A DNA stretch of 33,007 bases from Halalkalibacter akibai JCM 9157 (GCF_000513135.1 NZ_BAUV01000045.1:1-33007), one strand, 5' to 3'. Shown: positions 16,455 to 25,129, counted from the stretch's first letter. Numbers and translations: made by a program. The notes: a model not told the origin generated them from the letters alone.

Positions 16455-17465
16455 TTAGGAAAGCCACTGGGCAAATTGATAAAAAAGTGGAATGCCGACA
16501 ATTAAGTTAAAAGGAAAAGTAATGCCAAGTGCTAGCCCTAAATAGATGGAAGGGTTCGCATCAGGAACAGAAGTACGGAGAGCAGCTGGTGCTGCAATAT
16601 AGGAGGCACTTCCTGCAAGAACTCCCATCAATGTCATACCACCAAGTGATAAGCCAATCAAGTGCCCCATACCTACACCTAATATCCCGCCAATAATAGG
16701 CATAATGATTCCAAATAACAACAGTTTAGGTCCATGTTTTTTTACTTCAGGAAGACGTTCTCCCGCAGTTAATCCCATACTTAACAAAAACAATATTAGT
16801 ACACTGCTGTATAAATCAATAAATAAAGGTTGGATTGCTGGAATTGCTTTTTCGCCAGCTATTAAGCCAATGAGAAGCGCTCCAAGTAAAAGCATAATAC
16901 TTTTTCCAAAGAAAGCTTCTTTTAGAACTTCTTTATCAATAAGAGCAGTCACAGGTGATTGAAACGCCAATTTTTGCGGAGTCAATACTGGTGAATCTTC
17001 TTTCTTGCGTTCAAGCACTTTCAATAAAATAAGTGAGATAATAATGGCTGGACTTTCCATCAAAACAACCATTGCATTCATAAAACCTTCATAACTAGTA
17101 CCAGTGTGGTCAAGAAATGAAATGGCCGCACCATATGTTACGATACTCACAGATCCATAAGTAGCAGCTAGGCCGATTGCATTTTTCGTATCTAACTTAA
17201 TTATTTTCAAGAGAAACAAAACAATAATTGGTAATAAAGATCCGAGAACTAGTGTTGCGATTACAGGACTAATTACTTCCTGAAATGAGTATTTTGAAAG
17301 TTCTATACCACCTTTTAATCCAATCGCAACTAATAGGAAAATACTCAAAGTTTCGTTTAATGCACTTGGAAATTTCAAATCAGATTTTAATAGTGCTGCA
17401 ATTAATCCTAAAACGAAAAACAACACGACCGGACTCAAGAGATTTTGAACAATGATTTCATACAT
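16455..17465 (-). CDS. SbtA-type sodium-dependent bicarbonate permease
   Basis: The 336-residue protein has about ten membrane segments in two halves. It shows the SbtA/DUF897 family pattern: the opening NLLSPVVLFFVLG, LKGGIELS, TYGSVSIVTYGAA in the first half and LAGSASYIAAPAALR in the second, with SVPDANPSIYLGLALGITFP near the end. Cyanobacterial SbtA imports bicarbonate with sodium. The substrate in Bacillaceae is inferred. The start ATG 17465 follows GAGGAGGAGG. No SbtB-like PII gene is adjacent. An MpsC-family gene lies upstream on the same strand, which supports a role in inorganic carbon supply. Confidence 0.85.
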   Translation of the reverse strand: MYEIIVQNLLSPVVLFFVLGLIAALLKSDLKFPSALNETLSIFLLVAIGLKGGIELSKYSFQEVISPVIATLVLGSLLPIIVLFLLKIIKLDTKNAIGLAATYGSVSIVTYGAAISFLDHTGTSYEGFMNAMVVLMESPAIIISLILLKVLERKKEDSPVLTPQKLAFQSPVTALIDKEVLKEAFFGKSIMLLLGALLIGLIAGEKAIPAIQPLFIDLYSSVLILFLLSMGLTAGERLPEVKKHGPKLLLFGIIMPIIGGILGVGMGHLIGLSLGGMTLMGVLAGSASYIAAPAALRTSVPDANPSIYLGLALGITFPFNLIVGIPLFYQFAQWLS

Positions 17466-17492
17466 GTGTTTTCCTCCTCCTCGTAATTAATT

Positions 17493-17557
17493 CATAAAAA
17501 AAACCGACAACTATCGGACAAGTTAAGTAGTAACTTGTATCCTATAATTGTCGGTTT
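17493..17557 (-). terminator. Terminator hairpin just upstream of the permease gene
   Basis: A long hairpin has outer arms AAACCGACAA (17501-17510) and TTGTCGGTTT (17548-17557) and inner arms ACAAGTTA (17518-17525) and TAACTTGT (17531-17538). On the minus strand it is followed directly by a run of eight T. It lies between the MpsC-like stop (17601) and the permease ribosome binding site, so it can end the first cistron or limit readthrough into the second. Confidence 0.85.
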
Positions 17558-17600
17558 ACCTTTAACAAGCTTACATAAGCCTTTTAAAGATCTCCCAATA

Positions 17601-17972
17601 TTAACTTAACGTTTTCTCAAGGTCTGAAGCCAATCGAAACAGCATAATTCTTTCGCCAGTCTTTGTACTAATATCGGTATGAAATGTGGTAACTTCCATG
17701 CCGACCAGCTCTTGTATTAAATTACCGAGCATATCTCGACCAGATTCAACTAGTTCACTTCGAATTTTCTTAATGGAGAGGCGACCTTCATCTTTTTGAC
17801 AAAGGGCATATTCTGCAGGAGTTAGGACACCCTGGAGAGTTATGATAACCATGTCACGTAAAATATCTGTTTTAACAGAAACTGAACCTCTTCCTAAAAA
17901 GTCCTTCTCCCATTGTGTTAAAGCTTTAGAGATCGTAGCTTCTAACACCCCTTTTTTTCTAGTTTCTAACAT
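17601..17972 (-). CDS. DUF2294 / MpsC-family protein
   Basis: A 123-residue soluble protein of the DUF2294 family, to which staphylococcal MpsC belongs (as I recall). It shows the pattern GRGSVSVKTDILRDMVIITLQGVLTPAE, then GRDMLGNLIQELVG and HTDISTKTGERIMLF, and covers the full domain length. In staphylococci the mpsABC locus supports membrane potential and inorganic-carbon uptake; the exact role of MpsC is unclear. The start ATG 17972 has TTAGGAGG upstream. It is the first gene after a leader of about 200 nt with its own terminator and precedes the SbtA-type permease. Confidence 0.8.
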   Translation of the reverse strand: MLETRKKGVLEATISKALTQWEKDFLGRGSVSVKTDILRDMVIITLQGVLTPAEYALCQKDEGRLSIKKIRSELVESGRDMLGNLIQELVGMEVTTFHTDISTKTGERIMLFRLASDLEKTLS

Positions 17973-18006
17973 GATGTACCTCCTAAGAAGAGTTGTAGAT
18001 AGTTAC

Positions 18007-18052
18007 AAAAAAACGGCATATTCTACTTCAGTAATTCAAGTAAAATACGCCG
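18007..18052 (-). terminator. Intrinsic terminator inside the MpsC-like gene's leader (attenuator candidate)
   Basis: On the minus strand a 15-bp stem (18052-18038 with 18028-18014, two G-U pairs, 9-nt loop) is followed by seven T (18013-18007). No gene lies upstream on this strand before the divergent kinase gene. The terminator therefore acts on the leader itself, between the promoter at 18181-18209 and the start codon at 17972. Confidence 0.85.
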
Positions 18053-18174
18053 ATTTATCATTGTTTTAGTTTGAAGCAACAGTTCCTTTTTCGCTTAGCC
18101 GAGTAAATTCAACTAAACGCTAAAGTAGCTTTTTCTTCATAACTATTTCATTTGATCTCTCGGAAATTTCAATT
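18053..18174 (-). ncRNA. Structured leader, possible riboswitch or attenuator
   Basis: This is the leader part upstream of the terminator, in the 413-base gap between the MpsC-like gene and the kinase gene. A hairpin forms from CGTTTAG (18119-18113, minus) and CTAAGCG (18098-18092). Its loop contains CTCGG (18103-18099), which is complementary to an upstream CCGAG (18163-18159), so a pseudoknot is possible. I do not recognise the consensus of TPP, FMN, SAM, lysine, glycine, purine, cobalamin, c-di-GMP, c-di-AMP, guanidine or T-box leaders. Function is inferred only from architecture. Confidence 0.45.
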
Positions 18175-18180
18175 ATATTA

Positions 18181-18209
18181 ATCATAAAATTTGATTAATA
18201 AAATGTCAA
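18181..18209 (-). promoter_or_regulatory. Consensus sigma-A promoter for the MpsC-like/permease unit
   Basis: On the minus strand, TTGACA (18209-18204) and TATGAT (18186-18181) are exactly 17 bases apart. The start of transcription would be near 18174, about 200 bases before the ATG. Confidence 0.8.
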
Positions 18210-18303
18210 TGGGTTTTTATGAGATAGGTTAAATTTGTTTTTCATTGAAAATTATTCTTCTCAGTAGCAGATAAATCCTCTAGATCGTAAGACCACTAGA
18301 AGG

Positions 18304-18371
18304 TATAATAAGTGCAATGTCGAATTTTGTATTAATTTGACGAGTGTAGTAGTGTTTCATAGATTAACACT
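18304..18371 (+). promoter_or_regulatory. Putative promoter region and dyad upstream of the hybrid kinase gene
   Basis: TATAAT occurs at 18304-18309 without a good -35. A second option, TTGACG (18337-18342), 17 bases, TAGATT (18360-18365), would give a very short leader. AGTGTT (18351-18356) and AACACT (18366-18371) form a dyad over the second -10. Which promoter is used cannot be decided here. Confidence 0.35.
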
Positions 18372-18385
18372 TTGGAGGAACATGA

Positions 18386-21300
18386 ATGAAAAAAAGACTT
18401 ATAACGTTTAATCAGAGTATCCGTCGCAAATACATATCAATCATTGGGTTAACACTAATGTTGATCGTATTCATCGCCATTATCTTTTTAAGTTATATGA
18501 CAATAGCACAAGATGAAATCGATGAGGAAAGAGCAGAAATCCAAGAAAAATTTGAAATTGTGGATGAGATGGAGTCTGCTTTAAAAGATATGCTGATAAG
18601 TGGTCGAGGTTTTTATCTTTATCAAAAAGAAGTTGATAAAAATCAAGTCTACAATTATATTAACCAACTAAAAATCTTATCTGAACAATACCGTCAGTTG
18701 CCTTTAAATGAAAGAGAACTAGAATTAGTAGAAAGCATTTCAGAATTTTATACAGAGTATGAGACTGATATTTTTGAAAGGTCATCTATACTTGCGGCTA
18801 GTGGTCAATATGAAGAGCTTAAAAGCTTTGCAGATCAAGGAGCGTATCAAAAAATTGAGCAGTTTTTAATTTATACTGAAAAATTTAAAACCCATGCCGA
18901 AACTGAACTAGACGCAGCTTTCCAAGATTCTTTAACACAAGCTAAGAAATTCACCATTATTGTGTTTGTGTTCAGTAGCTTAGTATTAGTCCTTTTTATC
19001 TATTTGATTGGCCGTATCATTAGAGATATTGTTATGCCAATTGAAGAGTTGACGGTAGCTACTAAACATTTAGCTAAGGGAGAAGCGATTAGATTAACAG
19101 AGTTTAACCGTAAAGACGAAATAGGCTCGCTTTCAAGCTCATTTATTAAGATGGCGAAAACCATCCAAGAGAAAGAAGAAGAATTAACAGCTCAGAATGA
19201 AGAGCTACTCGCTCAACAAGATGAATTAACAGCCCAGCAGCATCAATTGCAGAGAACGCTGACAGAGATTGAAAGCATAACAAAAGCTTTGGATCAATCA
19301 GCCGTTGTGGCGATACTAGATCCTAATGGTGTTTTAAATTATGTTAATGATAAATTTGCTGAACTGACACAATACAAGAAAAATGAGTTGCTTGGAAAAC
19401 CTTTTTCACTTTTACAGGGTAGAGAGAGTGCAAGTGATATAGAAACAATGTGGTCAACAATTCAAAACGGTAGTATTTGGATCGATCAGGTACAGAACAC
19501 GAAGAAAGACGGAAATAAATATTGGTTGAAGATGACTATTGTTCCATATGTGGATGCTAAGGGAATTCCCTATCAATATATTCTGATTGGAAATGACATA
19601 ACAACGACTATCAGCACTCAAGAGAAGTTATTAGATTCATTGAAACAAACCGAAAAAGCGAAAGAAAAGGTAGAGAGGTATAGTCATTTAAGTCAAGCCC
19701 TGACTTTTACCCTTGATAAGAAAGAGTTAACAAATGAAATTCTTCATAACCTTAATGAACTATATTTCTTTGATGCAAGTATTATCAGCTTAGCTCAGGA
19801 CGATGTGTATTCTGCAAAAGGACTTTCAAAGGAAACCATTGAACGCTTTAACACCAGTGTTTCTGAACAACAATTTGCAAGGTTACAAGATGAGCCGTAT
19901 TACATCATAAAACGAAAAGCAGATCCTGTGGAGCTAGGTATCTCTATGACAGATGTAATGTGTTATGACTTTTATGCTGCTCTTTATAATGGTAATCAAG
20001 CTTTGGTTGGAGTTTTTGCGGCTACAAGAATTGGCAGTATAATTACAGAGGATGAAATGGAAGAGATCTATGGAATGATGAAGCAAATTTCACTAGCTCT
20101 TGAACGGATTAAAATGTATGAAGAAGTAGAATATTCTAGAAAACTAAATCGTGACATCGTAAATAATGTTAATGAAGGAATACAATTTGTTTCAATTAAC
20201 GGTGATATGTTGCATAGTAATGAGGCAATTAGTCAGTTGATTACGGGTCAAAACTGGTCTAGTCAACATCATATTCCAAAAAAGATTTGGATTTCAGATG
20301 TTGTAAATGAAGCAAATGAAAAAGAAGAATTAGAGATCTTCTTTGTTGAAGCAATTGAAGCTAACTTTAAAGATAGAAGAAACTATCGTTACTCCTTACA
20401 AGGATCACACTCACGCTTTATAGATGTATATGCGACTTCCGTTTTTCAACGAGGTGAAAAAGTTGGTACGATCTTTGTTCATCGTGATATTACAAAAGAG
20501 CATGAAGTCGATCAAATGAAATCAGAACTTGTAAGTACAGTTAGTCATGAACTACGAACACCGTTATCAAGCGTACTTGGTTTTACTGAGCTACTAATTA
20601 CAAAAGAGCTCAAACCTGAAAGACAGCAAAAATATTTATCAACCATTCATAAAGAAGCTAAGAGATTAACGAATTTATTTAATGACTTTCTTGATCTGCA
20701 AAGAATGGAATCAGGAACGCAAAATTATGTAATGGAAACATTGAAAATAAACGAAATTGTCATGGAAACGGTTAGACAATTTAAGCATGAAAAGCGTCAC
20801 CATGTATTTTTAACTGATGAGGCTCCGAACGTAAAGGTTAATATAGATAAAGAAAGAATGATGCAAGTATTTACAAATATTATTAGTAATGCGATTAAAT
20901 TTTCACCTGAGGGTGGAGATGTGGAAATTTCATTATCTAATAATGACAAGCATTTATTAATAAAAATTAAAGATCAAGGACTTGGAATTCCTGAAAATGA
21001 TATTCCTTCACTTTTTAAGAAATTCCACAGAATTGATAATAGTGAGCGAAGAAAGATTGGGGGCACCGGTTTAGGATTAGCTATCTGTAAAGAAATCATT
21101 ACACAACACAATGGTGAAATAGGGATTGAATCAAAAGAAGGCAAAGGGACAACAGTTATTATAAAGTTACCGTTACTTGCTACTGAATTAGAGGATGCCA
21201 CAATTGAGACAGAATTTAATTCAGATACTAACGGTAAAGAAAAAAATGTATTAATTGTTGAAGATGATACGAGTCTAGCATTGCTATTATCAGAGGAGTT

Positions 21301-21646
21301 AAAAGGAAAAGGCTTTAAGGTGCTTCACTACAGTGATCCGTTAAGGGCTTATAAAGATGCGAGGAAAATTCCTTTAGTAGGAATTGTTGTTGACTTAATG
21401 TTAGGAGAAGAAATGAATGGATGGGATTTAATTAGAAGTTTAAAAGAAGATGAGCTTACTAAACAAATTCCAATTATCATTTCTTCGGCTCTTGATAAAT
21501 CAGAAGAACAAGTTGAAAAATGGAGCATAGAAAAATATTTAACAAAGCCCTACCCTCCTTATGAATTATCCAAAACAATAGTAGAATTTTTATTAAAATC
21601 AGAAACTGGAGACGTTTTGTTTCCTAATATTCAACAAGATCGTTAA
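18386..21646 (+). CDS. Hybrid sensor histidine kinase with C-terminal receiver domain
   Basis: A 1086-residue membrane kinase. Order: TM1 (residues about 18-40), a helical extracellular region of about 145 residues (CHASE3-like, tentative), TM2 (190-208), HAMP to about 262, a Gln/Glu-rich coiled coil (260-300), PAS (about 302-410), a GAF-like region (430-575) and a second PAS (585-705). Then come HisKA with H721 in SHELRTPL, HATPase_c with N835, D863QGLG and GTGLGL at 893-898, and a receiver with D960, D961, phospho-acceptor D1003 and K1054. All catalytic residues are present. The start ATG 18386 follows GGAGG; the ATG at 18382 is out of frame. No separate response regulator is nearby, so the output is unknown. 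Confidence 0.9.
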   Translation: MKKRLITFNQSIRRKYISIIGLTLMLIVFIAIIFLSYMTIAQDEIDEERAEIQEKFEIVDEMESALKDMLISGRGFYLYQKEVDKNQVYNYINQLKILSEQYRQLPLNERELELVESISEFYTEYETDIFERSSILAASGQYEELKSFADQGAYQKIEQFLIYTEKFKTHAETELDAAFQDSLTQAKKFTIIVFVFSSLVLVLFIYLIGRIIRDIVMPIEELTVATKHLAKGEAIRLTEFNRKDEIGSLSSSFIKMAKTIQEKEEELTAQNEELLAQQDELTAQQHQLQRTLTEIESITKALDQSAVVAILDPNGVLNYVNDKFAELTQYKKNELLGKPFSLLQGRESASDIETMWSTIQNGSIWIDQVQNTKKDGNKYWLKMTIVPYVDAKGIPYQYILIGNDITTTISTQEKLLDSLKQTEKAKEKVERYSHLSQALTFTLDKKELTNEILHNLNELYFFDASIISLAQDDVYSAKGLSKETIERFNTSVSEQQFARLQDEPYYIIKRKADPVELGISMTDVMCYDFYAALYNGNQALVGVFAATRIGSIITEDEMEEIYGMMKQISLALERIKMYEEVEYSRKLNRDIVNNVNEGIQFVSINGDMLHSNEAISQLITGQNWSSQHHIPKKIWISDVVNEANEKEELEIFFVEAIEANFKDRRNYRYSLQGSHSRFIDVYATSVFQRGEKVGTIFVHRDITKEHEVDQMKSELVSTVSHELRTPLSSVLGFTELLITKELKPERQQKYLSTIHKEAKRLTNLFNDFLDLQRMESGTQNYVMETLKINEIVMETVRQFKHEKRHHVFLTDEAPNVKVNIDKERMMQVFTNIISNAIKFSPEGGDVEISLSNNDKHLLIKIKDQGLGIPENDIPSLFKKFHRIDNSERRKIGGTGLGLAICKEIITQHNGEIGIESKEGKGTTVIIKLPLLATELEDATIETEFNSDTNGKEKNVLIVEDDTSLALLLSEELKGKGFKVLHYSDPLRAYKDARKIPLVGIVVDLMLGEEMNGWDLIRSLKEDELTKQIPIIISSALDKSEEQVEKWSIEKYLTKPYPPYELSKTIVEFLLKSETGDVLFPNIQQDR

Positions 21647-21649
21647 TTG

Positions 21650-21695
21650 AAAAAGCCTGCATGTGCGAAAAGTGGTTGCACAGCAGGCTTTTTTG
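21650..21695. terminator. Terminator between the kinase and glycoside-hydrolase-like genes
   Basis: AAAAGCCTGC (21651-21660) pairs with GCAGGCTTTT (21683-21692), extended by the inner stem TGTGC/GCACA. It is followed by T-runs on the plus strand and A/T-rich sequence on the other, between convergent genes. Confidence 0.88.
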
Positions 21696-21708
21696 TTGCA
21701 AATTTTAT

Positions 21709-24700
21709 CTAATTCTTGGTTTTCCAATATTCTTGAAGAATAAAGTAAGATTGTTTTAATCGTTCTTCTGACAGCGGTACGTCCCATTTTTCCCAACTAT
21801 ATAATTTCATCTCTTGTCCATTAAGTTCTGAATTAATTATCTTAGGAAGTGAGCTTTTTAGTTCATTGTTGTTGTCTAATAAAAGAACAGCTATTTTGAT
21901 TCCATCTATATATTCTTTTCGGTGAAGATGCTGATATAGTTCTTTTTCAGATCCATTTTTATAAAGGTCACCCATGATTTCACGTTGGCTAGGATCTTTA
22001 ACATTAAGCAGTGCCCATGGGATTCTTATTTCTAAAATTGTATCATCTTCTGAATAATAATAATCTGCTAAGGAATCGTAATCTTCTGATTGTGGATTAC
22101 CATTACCATAACGGAATTCACCAGTTTCATAAGCAACAAAATCAAATGTTTCGCCCGTATCTGGACGAGTCATTTCTTTGTTTAAAGCTAATTGAATTTT
22201 ATTAAACATGCCACTGTTTCGGTTAGGGATAGTAACCTGATCACTAAGCATGTTTAAATCTACACCGTAGTGAAATAAAAACGTATCGTAATAGGCATCT
22301 ACTAATAGATTGGCTCGGTCTTTACCTTGAATATCTAGTACAAAGTCAATACCAGTATTAAAAGCCTTGAGTGAAGGGATCTCCATAAACTGTTCGTTAC
22401 CTTGATTTGGGTGAACATCGAACATAAATACAGGACGGAGATTTTCTTCACCCATATGAACTCGTTCACTTAAATCGAGTCTAAGATAAAGGTAGCGTTC
22501 ATCAGAGTCAACGAATAGTTGTTCTAGAGAGCCGTTAGAATACGGGTACAATGGATCTGTCTCCCAATCGTCAATTTCACCATCGACCTTAATTTTAAGA
22601 CGGTCAAAGCCGAGTAAACCAAATTGTTGCTCGTTCGTTTGAGCATTTGACCAATATGGTCTGCGATCGGTATTGTCATAATCCATTGTGTTCCAAGTTC
22701 TTTTAAACCATTCATCTTGCCAAGTGAATACTAGACCACCAAGCATATCTTCCTTAACAATATCTTCGTATAAATGAACTAGAATATTCCCTTGCTCTTC
22801 TTCAGAGAGAAAGCCTTGATTCCAACCAAATGGATTTACATGCGTAAGCCCTCTTGAAGCTGGGACCCCGAATTCTGCAACTAAAATCGGCAGATCATGA
22901 GCAGCATTCAAATCTTTCAAATACCCAGCATAGTTATTCCGCTCACCGCGATGATCAATAAATTCAGTATATTTCTCTTCTAAGTTTAAGAAATCCGGAT
23001 AATACGGGTAAATGTGATAGGAAGCAAACATTCCAACTTCGGATACTTCATTTTTAACTTTTAATTTATTAGGATCAACGACAGCTAAGTCTTCACTTTC
23101 TGAAGGCTCAGCGGGATGATCGAGTAAGTCTGTAGTAACCCAGTTTGTAAAACTTACTGGTCTAATCCAACCATATTGTTCTTGCTCATAAGAGACAAGC
23201 TCGTCAAGTTGCCACGCAAGCCATTGTTCCATTCCATCCGCATTGACACTGTCGATGTAAGTTCCGTTGTAATCTTCTTGATTGGCATATTTTAGACTCA
23301 TGTTATGAACCATTTCTGGGTCCCATTCAATCCCAATGATCCAGCCAATGACGTAAGCGGAAATATCCGTATAATAAGAGCCATGAGCATGGCCGCTACG
23401 TTCTTCTATATTCGCTTGTCCATGAATGGCGTCGACAATGTTTCTCCATTCGGTTTGAAACTCCTCAACAATTTCAGAGCTATAAGCATCGGCTTCAGGA
23501 TGTTTCTCCCTAAGTTCATGAAGTAGATCTTCATTAAACCAAGTACCATGCATCAGATAGATTGGTTTATCATGCTCTGAGTTATATCTTTTCAAAGCAC
23601 GATAAAAATCAGGAGGATGTAAGGTATAGACTCGAACGGTATTAGCATTCATTTCACCAATTTGCTCAAACCAACGATAGTACTCACTTTCTTTTATAGC
23701 TGCTTCTCCCGGCCAAGTACCAGGTTTCCCCATTCCCATATTAACTCCTTTAATCGCTACAGGTTCCCAATTACCATTATGGTAGATTTCAAATGTTGAT
23801 CCTTGTATTCGAGCCGAATAAGAAGCATCGCCGCTAGAAGTAGACGGAAAGGTTTGTTCGTTCATTATTTTTTCTTGGTTTTCCATTTGGAGGATTTTTT
23901 TCATCATTGGAACATAAGCTCTATAGAAAAAACTTGAATCAGGGCTAGTCGCTTCAAATGAAGTTAAAGCCTTCCATTTAGACCACCCAGCAAATCTCGT
24001 TAAAGAAGGTACTGTATTAATATCAACAAAATCTCCAGCAAAATAAAAGAGATTCGATTGATTTTTCCGATGGTGAATAACAGCTGCAAATTGACTTGGT
24101 ATTTGATGCTTCTTTAAGAGTTCTTTTCCATCAGATGTTAAATCCCAGTCGTAATAAGCAAGGACATCTTGTTCATCATACGGGGTTACAATGTCAAACC
24201 AGTACTGATATGGCGGACTTTCTTCTAAACCAAAAAAGCCTTTTCCAGCTTCGGTAAACGCAAGTCTTAGCTCGGATGCTCCGACATGATTAAGTTTTTC
24301 TGATAAAACGACGATTTCTTCTTTCCAATCATGCACAAGAACAAAGCCGCTTTCTTCATAAGCCCAACGCTCACCTGTAAAAGCTTCATGTCGTTCAATC
24401 ATCCAAATTGGTAATTCTTCATTATCACGATGTAAATCTTCGAAATAACGGCCGGTCCAGCCTGTCCAATCAAGGCTTAAAAAGTCAGTTATATCTTTTC
24501 TAACACTTTCCTCAGTTGGGGAAGCAAAAGAATTAAATTCAGCTACAAGAGTACTAGGGTGGGTAGTAATATGTTTTTTAATTGTTTGCCACTCTTCCTG
24601 TAAAAGGCCTCCGTAAATTAGTTCTGAACGTTCCCCCCTAGAGTTAGGTGTCCAAGGCAAGTCATCCTGATAGACACCATATGTATCAGCCATATAAACA

Positions 24701-24990
24701 AGGTCTGTTCCTGTTAGTGATGATGGTAGGGGACGGACGCTATGTTTTTTTTCGCTATCATTAGGAACAAAGCCGTAATAATCTGTTTCAGCACTATAAT
24801 TGCCTGTGTTCTGTTCATATTTTAAATGATTTAAAAGCCAAGTAAGCCCATTGTGTTCTCTGTATGATTCGGTTGGTACAGTTTTATCTAATATAACGAC
24901 ATTAAGTTCTTGACTTGATTGAATGGACCATAAAATGAAAGGTATAAAAATAACAAGTACAAAAATGAGTAGTAAAAGTAACTTTTTCAT
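21709..24990 (-). CDS. Large membrane-anchored glycoside-hydrolase-like protein
   Basis: A 1093-residue protein with an N-terminal membrane anchor (residues 3-22). The region from about 28 to 360 is unclassified and looks like an extracytoplasmic alpha/beta domain. A clan GH-A/GH2-like TIM barrel spans about 410-800: VAIKGVNMGM at 411-420, NTVRVYTLHPP, the candidate acid/base E555 in IIGIEWDPE, and the candidate nucleophile E706 in ILVAEFGVP. The C-terminal part (about 800-1070), beginning VDGEIDDWE and DERYLYLRLDL, is beta-rich and resembles sugar-binding modules. The substrate is unknown. The start ATG 24990 has AAGGGGGAAA upstream; the longer frame from 25131 runs through a terminator and is rejected. 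It is monocistronic. Confidence 0.7.
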   Translation of the reverse strand: MKKLLLLLIFVLVIFIPFILWSIQSSQELNVVILDKTVPTESYREHNGLTWLLNHLKYEQNTGNYSAETDYYGFVPNDSEKKHSVRPLPSSLTGTDLVYMADTYGVYQDDLPWTPNSRGERSELIYGGLLQEEWQTIKKHITTHPSTLVAEFNSFASPTEESVRKDITDFLSLDWTGWTGRYFEDLHRDNEELPIWMIERHEAFTGERWAYEESGFVLVHDWKEEIVVLSEKLNHVGASELRLAFTEAGKGFFGLEESPPYQYWFDIVTPYDEQDVLAYYDWDLTSDGKELLKKHQIPSQFAAVIHHRKNQSNLFYFAGDFVDINTVPSLTRFAGWSKWKALTSFEATSPDSSFFYRAYVPMMKKILQMENQEKIMNEQTFPSTSSGDASYSARIQGSTFEIYHNGNWEPVAIKGVNMGMGKPGTWPGEAAIKESEYYRWFEQIGEMNANTVRVYTLHPPDFYRALKRYNSEHDKPIYLMHGTWFNEDLLHELREKHPEADAYSSEIVEEFQTEWRNIVDAIHGQANIEERSGHAHGSYYTDISAYVIGWIIGIEWDPEMVHNMSLKYANQEDYNGTYIDSVNADGMEQWLAWQLDELVSYEQEQYGWIRPVSFTNWVTTDLLDHPAEPSESEDLAVVDPNKLKVKNEVSEVGMFASYHIYPYYPDFLNLEEKYTEFIDHRGERNNYAGYLKDLNAAHDLPILVAEFGVPASRGLTHVNPFGWNQGFLSEEEQGNILVHLYEDIVKEDMLGGLVFTWQDEWFKRTWNTMDYDNTDRRPYWSNAQTNEQQFGLLGFDRLKIKVDGEIDDWETDPLYPYSNGSLEQLFVDSDERYLYLRLDLSERVHMGEENLRPVFMFDVHPNQGNEQFMEIPSLKAFNTGIDFVLDIQGKDRANLLVDAYYDTFLFHYGVDLNMLSDQVTIPNRNSGMFNKIQLALNKEMTRPDTGETFDFVAYETGEFRYGNGNPQSEDYDSLADYYYSEDDTILEIRIPWALLNVKDPSQREIMGDLYKNGSEKELYQHLHRKEYIDGIKIAVLLLDNNNELKSSLPKIINSELNGQEMKLYSWEKWDVPLSEERLKQSYFILQEYWKTKN

Positions 24991-25090
24991 GGTTTCCCCC
25001 TTGTCATCATTATACAAGATTCGACAGGGGGATAGTGAAAATTTATTTGTCGTATATTCATAATCCAAATGAACGATTGAAGTGTAATCG

Positions 25091-25129
25091 AAAAAACGGA
25101 GGTCCTGCAAAAAGAATTGCAAGACCTCC
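25091..25129 (-). terminator. Intrinsic terminator of the acyl-CoA dehydrogenase gene
   Basis: On the minus strand GGAGGTCTTGCAA (25129-25117) pairs with TTGCAGGACCTCC (25110-25098), one G-U pair, followed by GTTTTTT. It starts four bases after the stop codon. Confidence 0.9.

Noticed and set aside
18070-18142. Short coding-like frame MKKKLL-stop-RLVEFTRLSEKGTVASN in the MpsC-like gene's leader (minus strand)
   Set aside because: It has an in-frame TAG and no ribosome binding site. It reads rather like protein, so a leader peptide or gene remnant cannot be fully excluded, but I cannot support it.
18053-18174. Assignment of the leader to a known riboswitch class
   Set aside because: None of the consensus cores I know (listed in the feature) could be found by eye.
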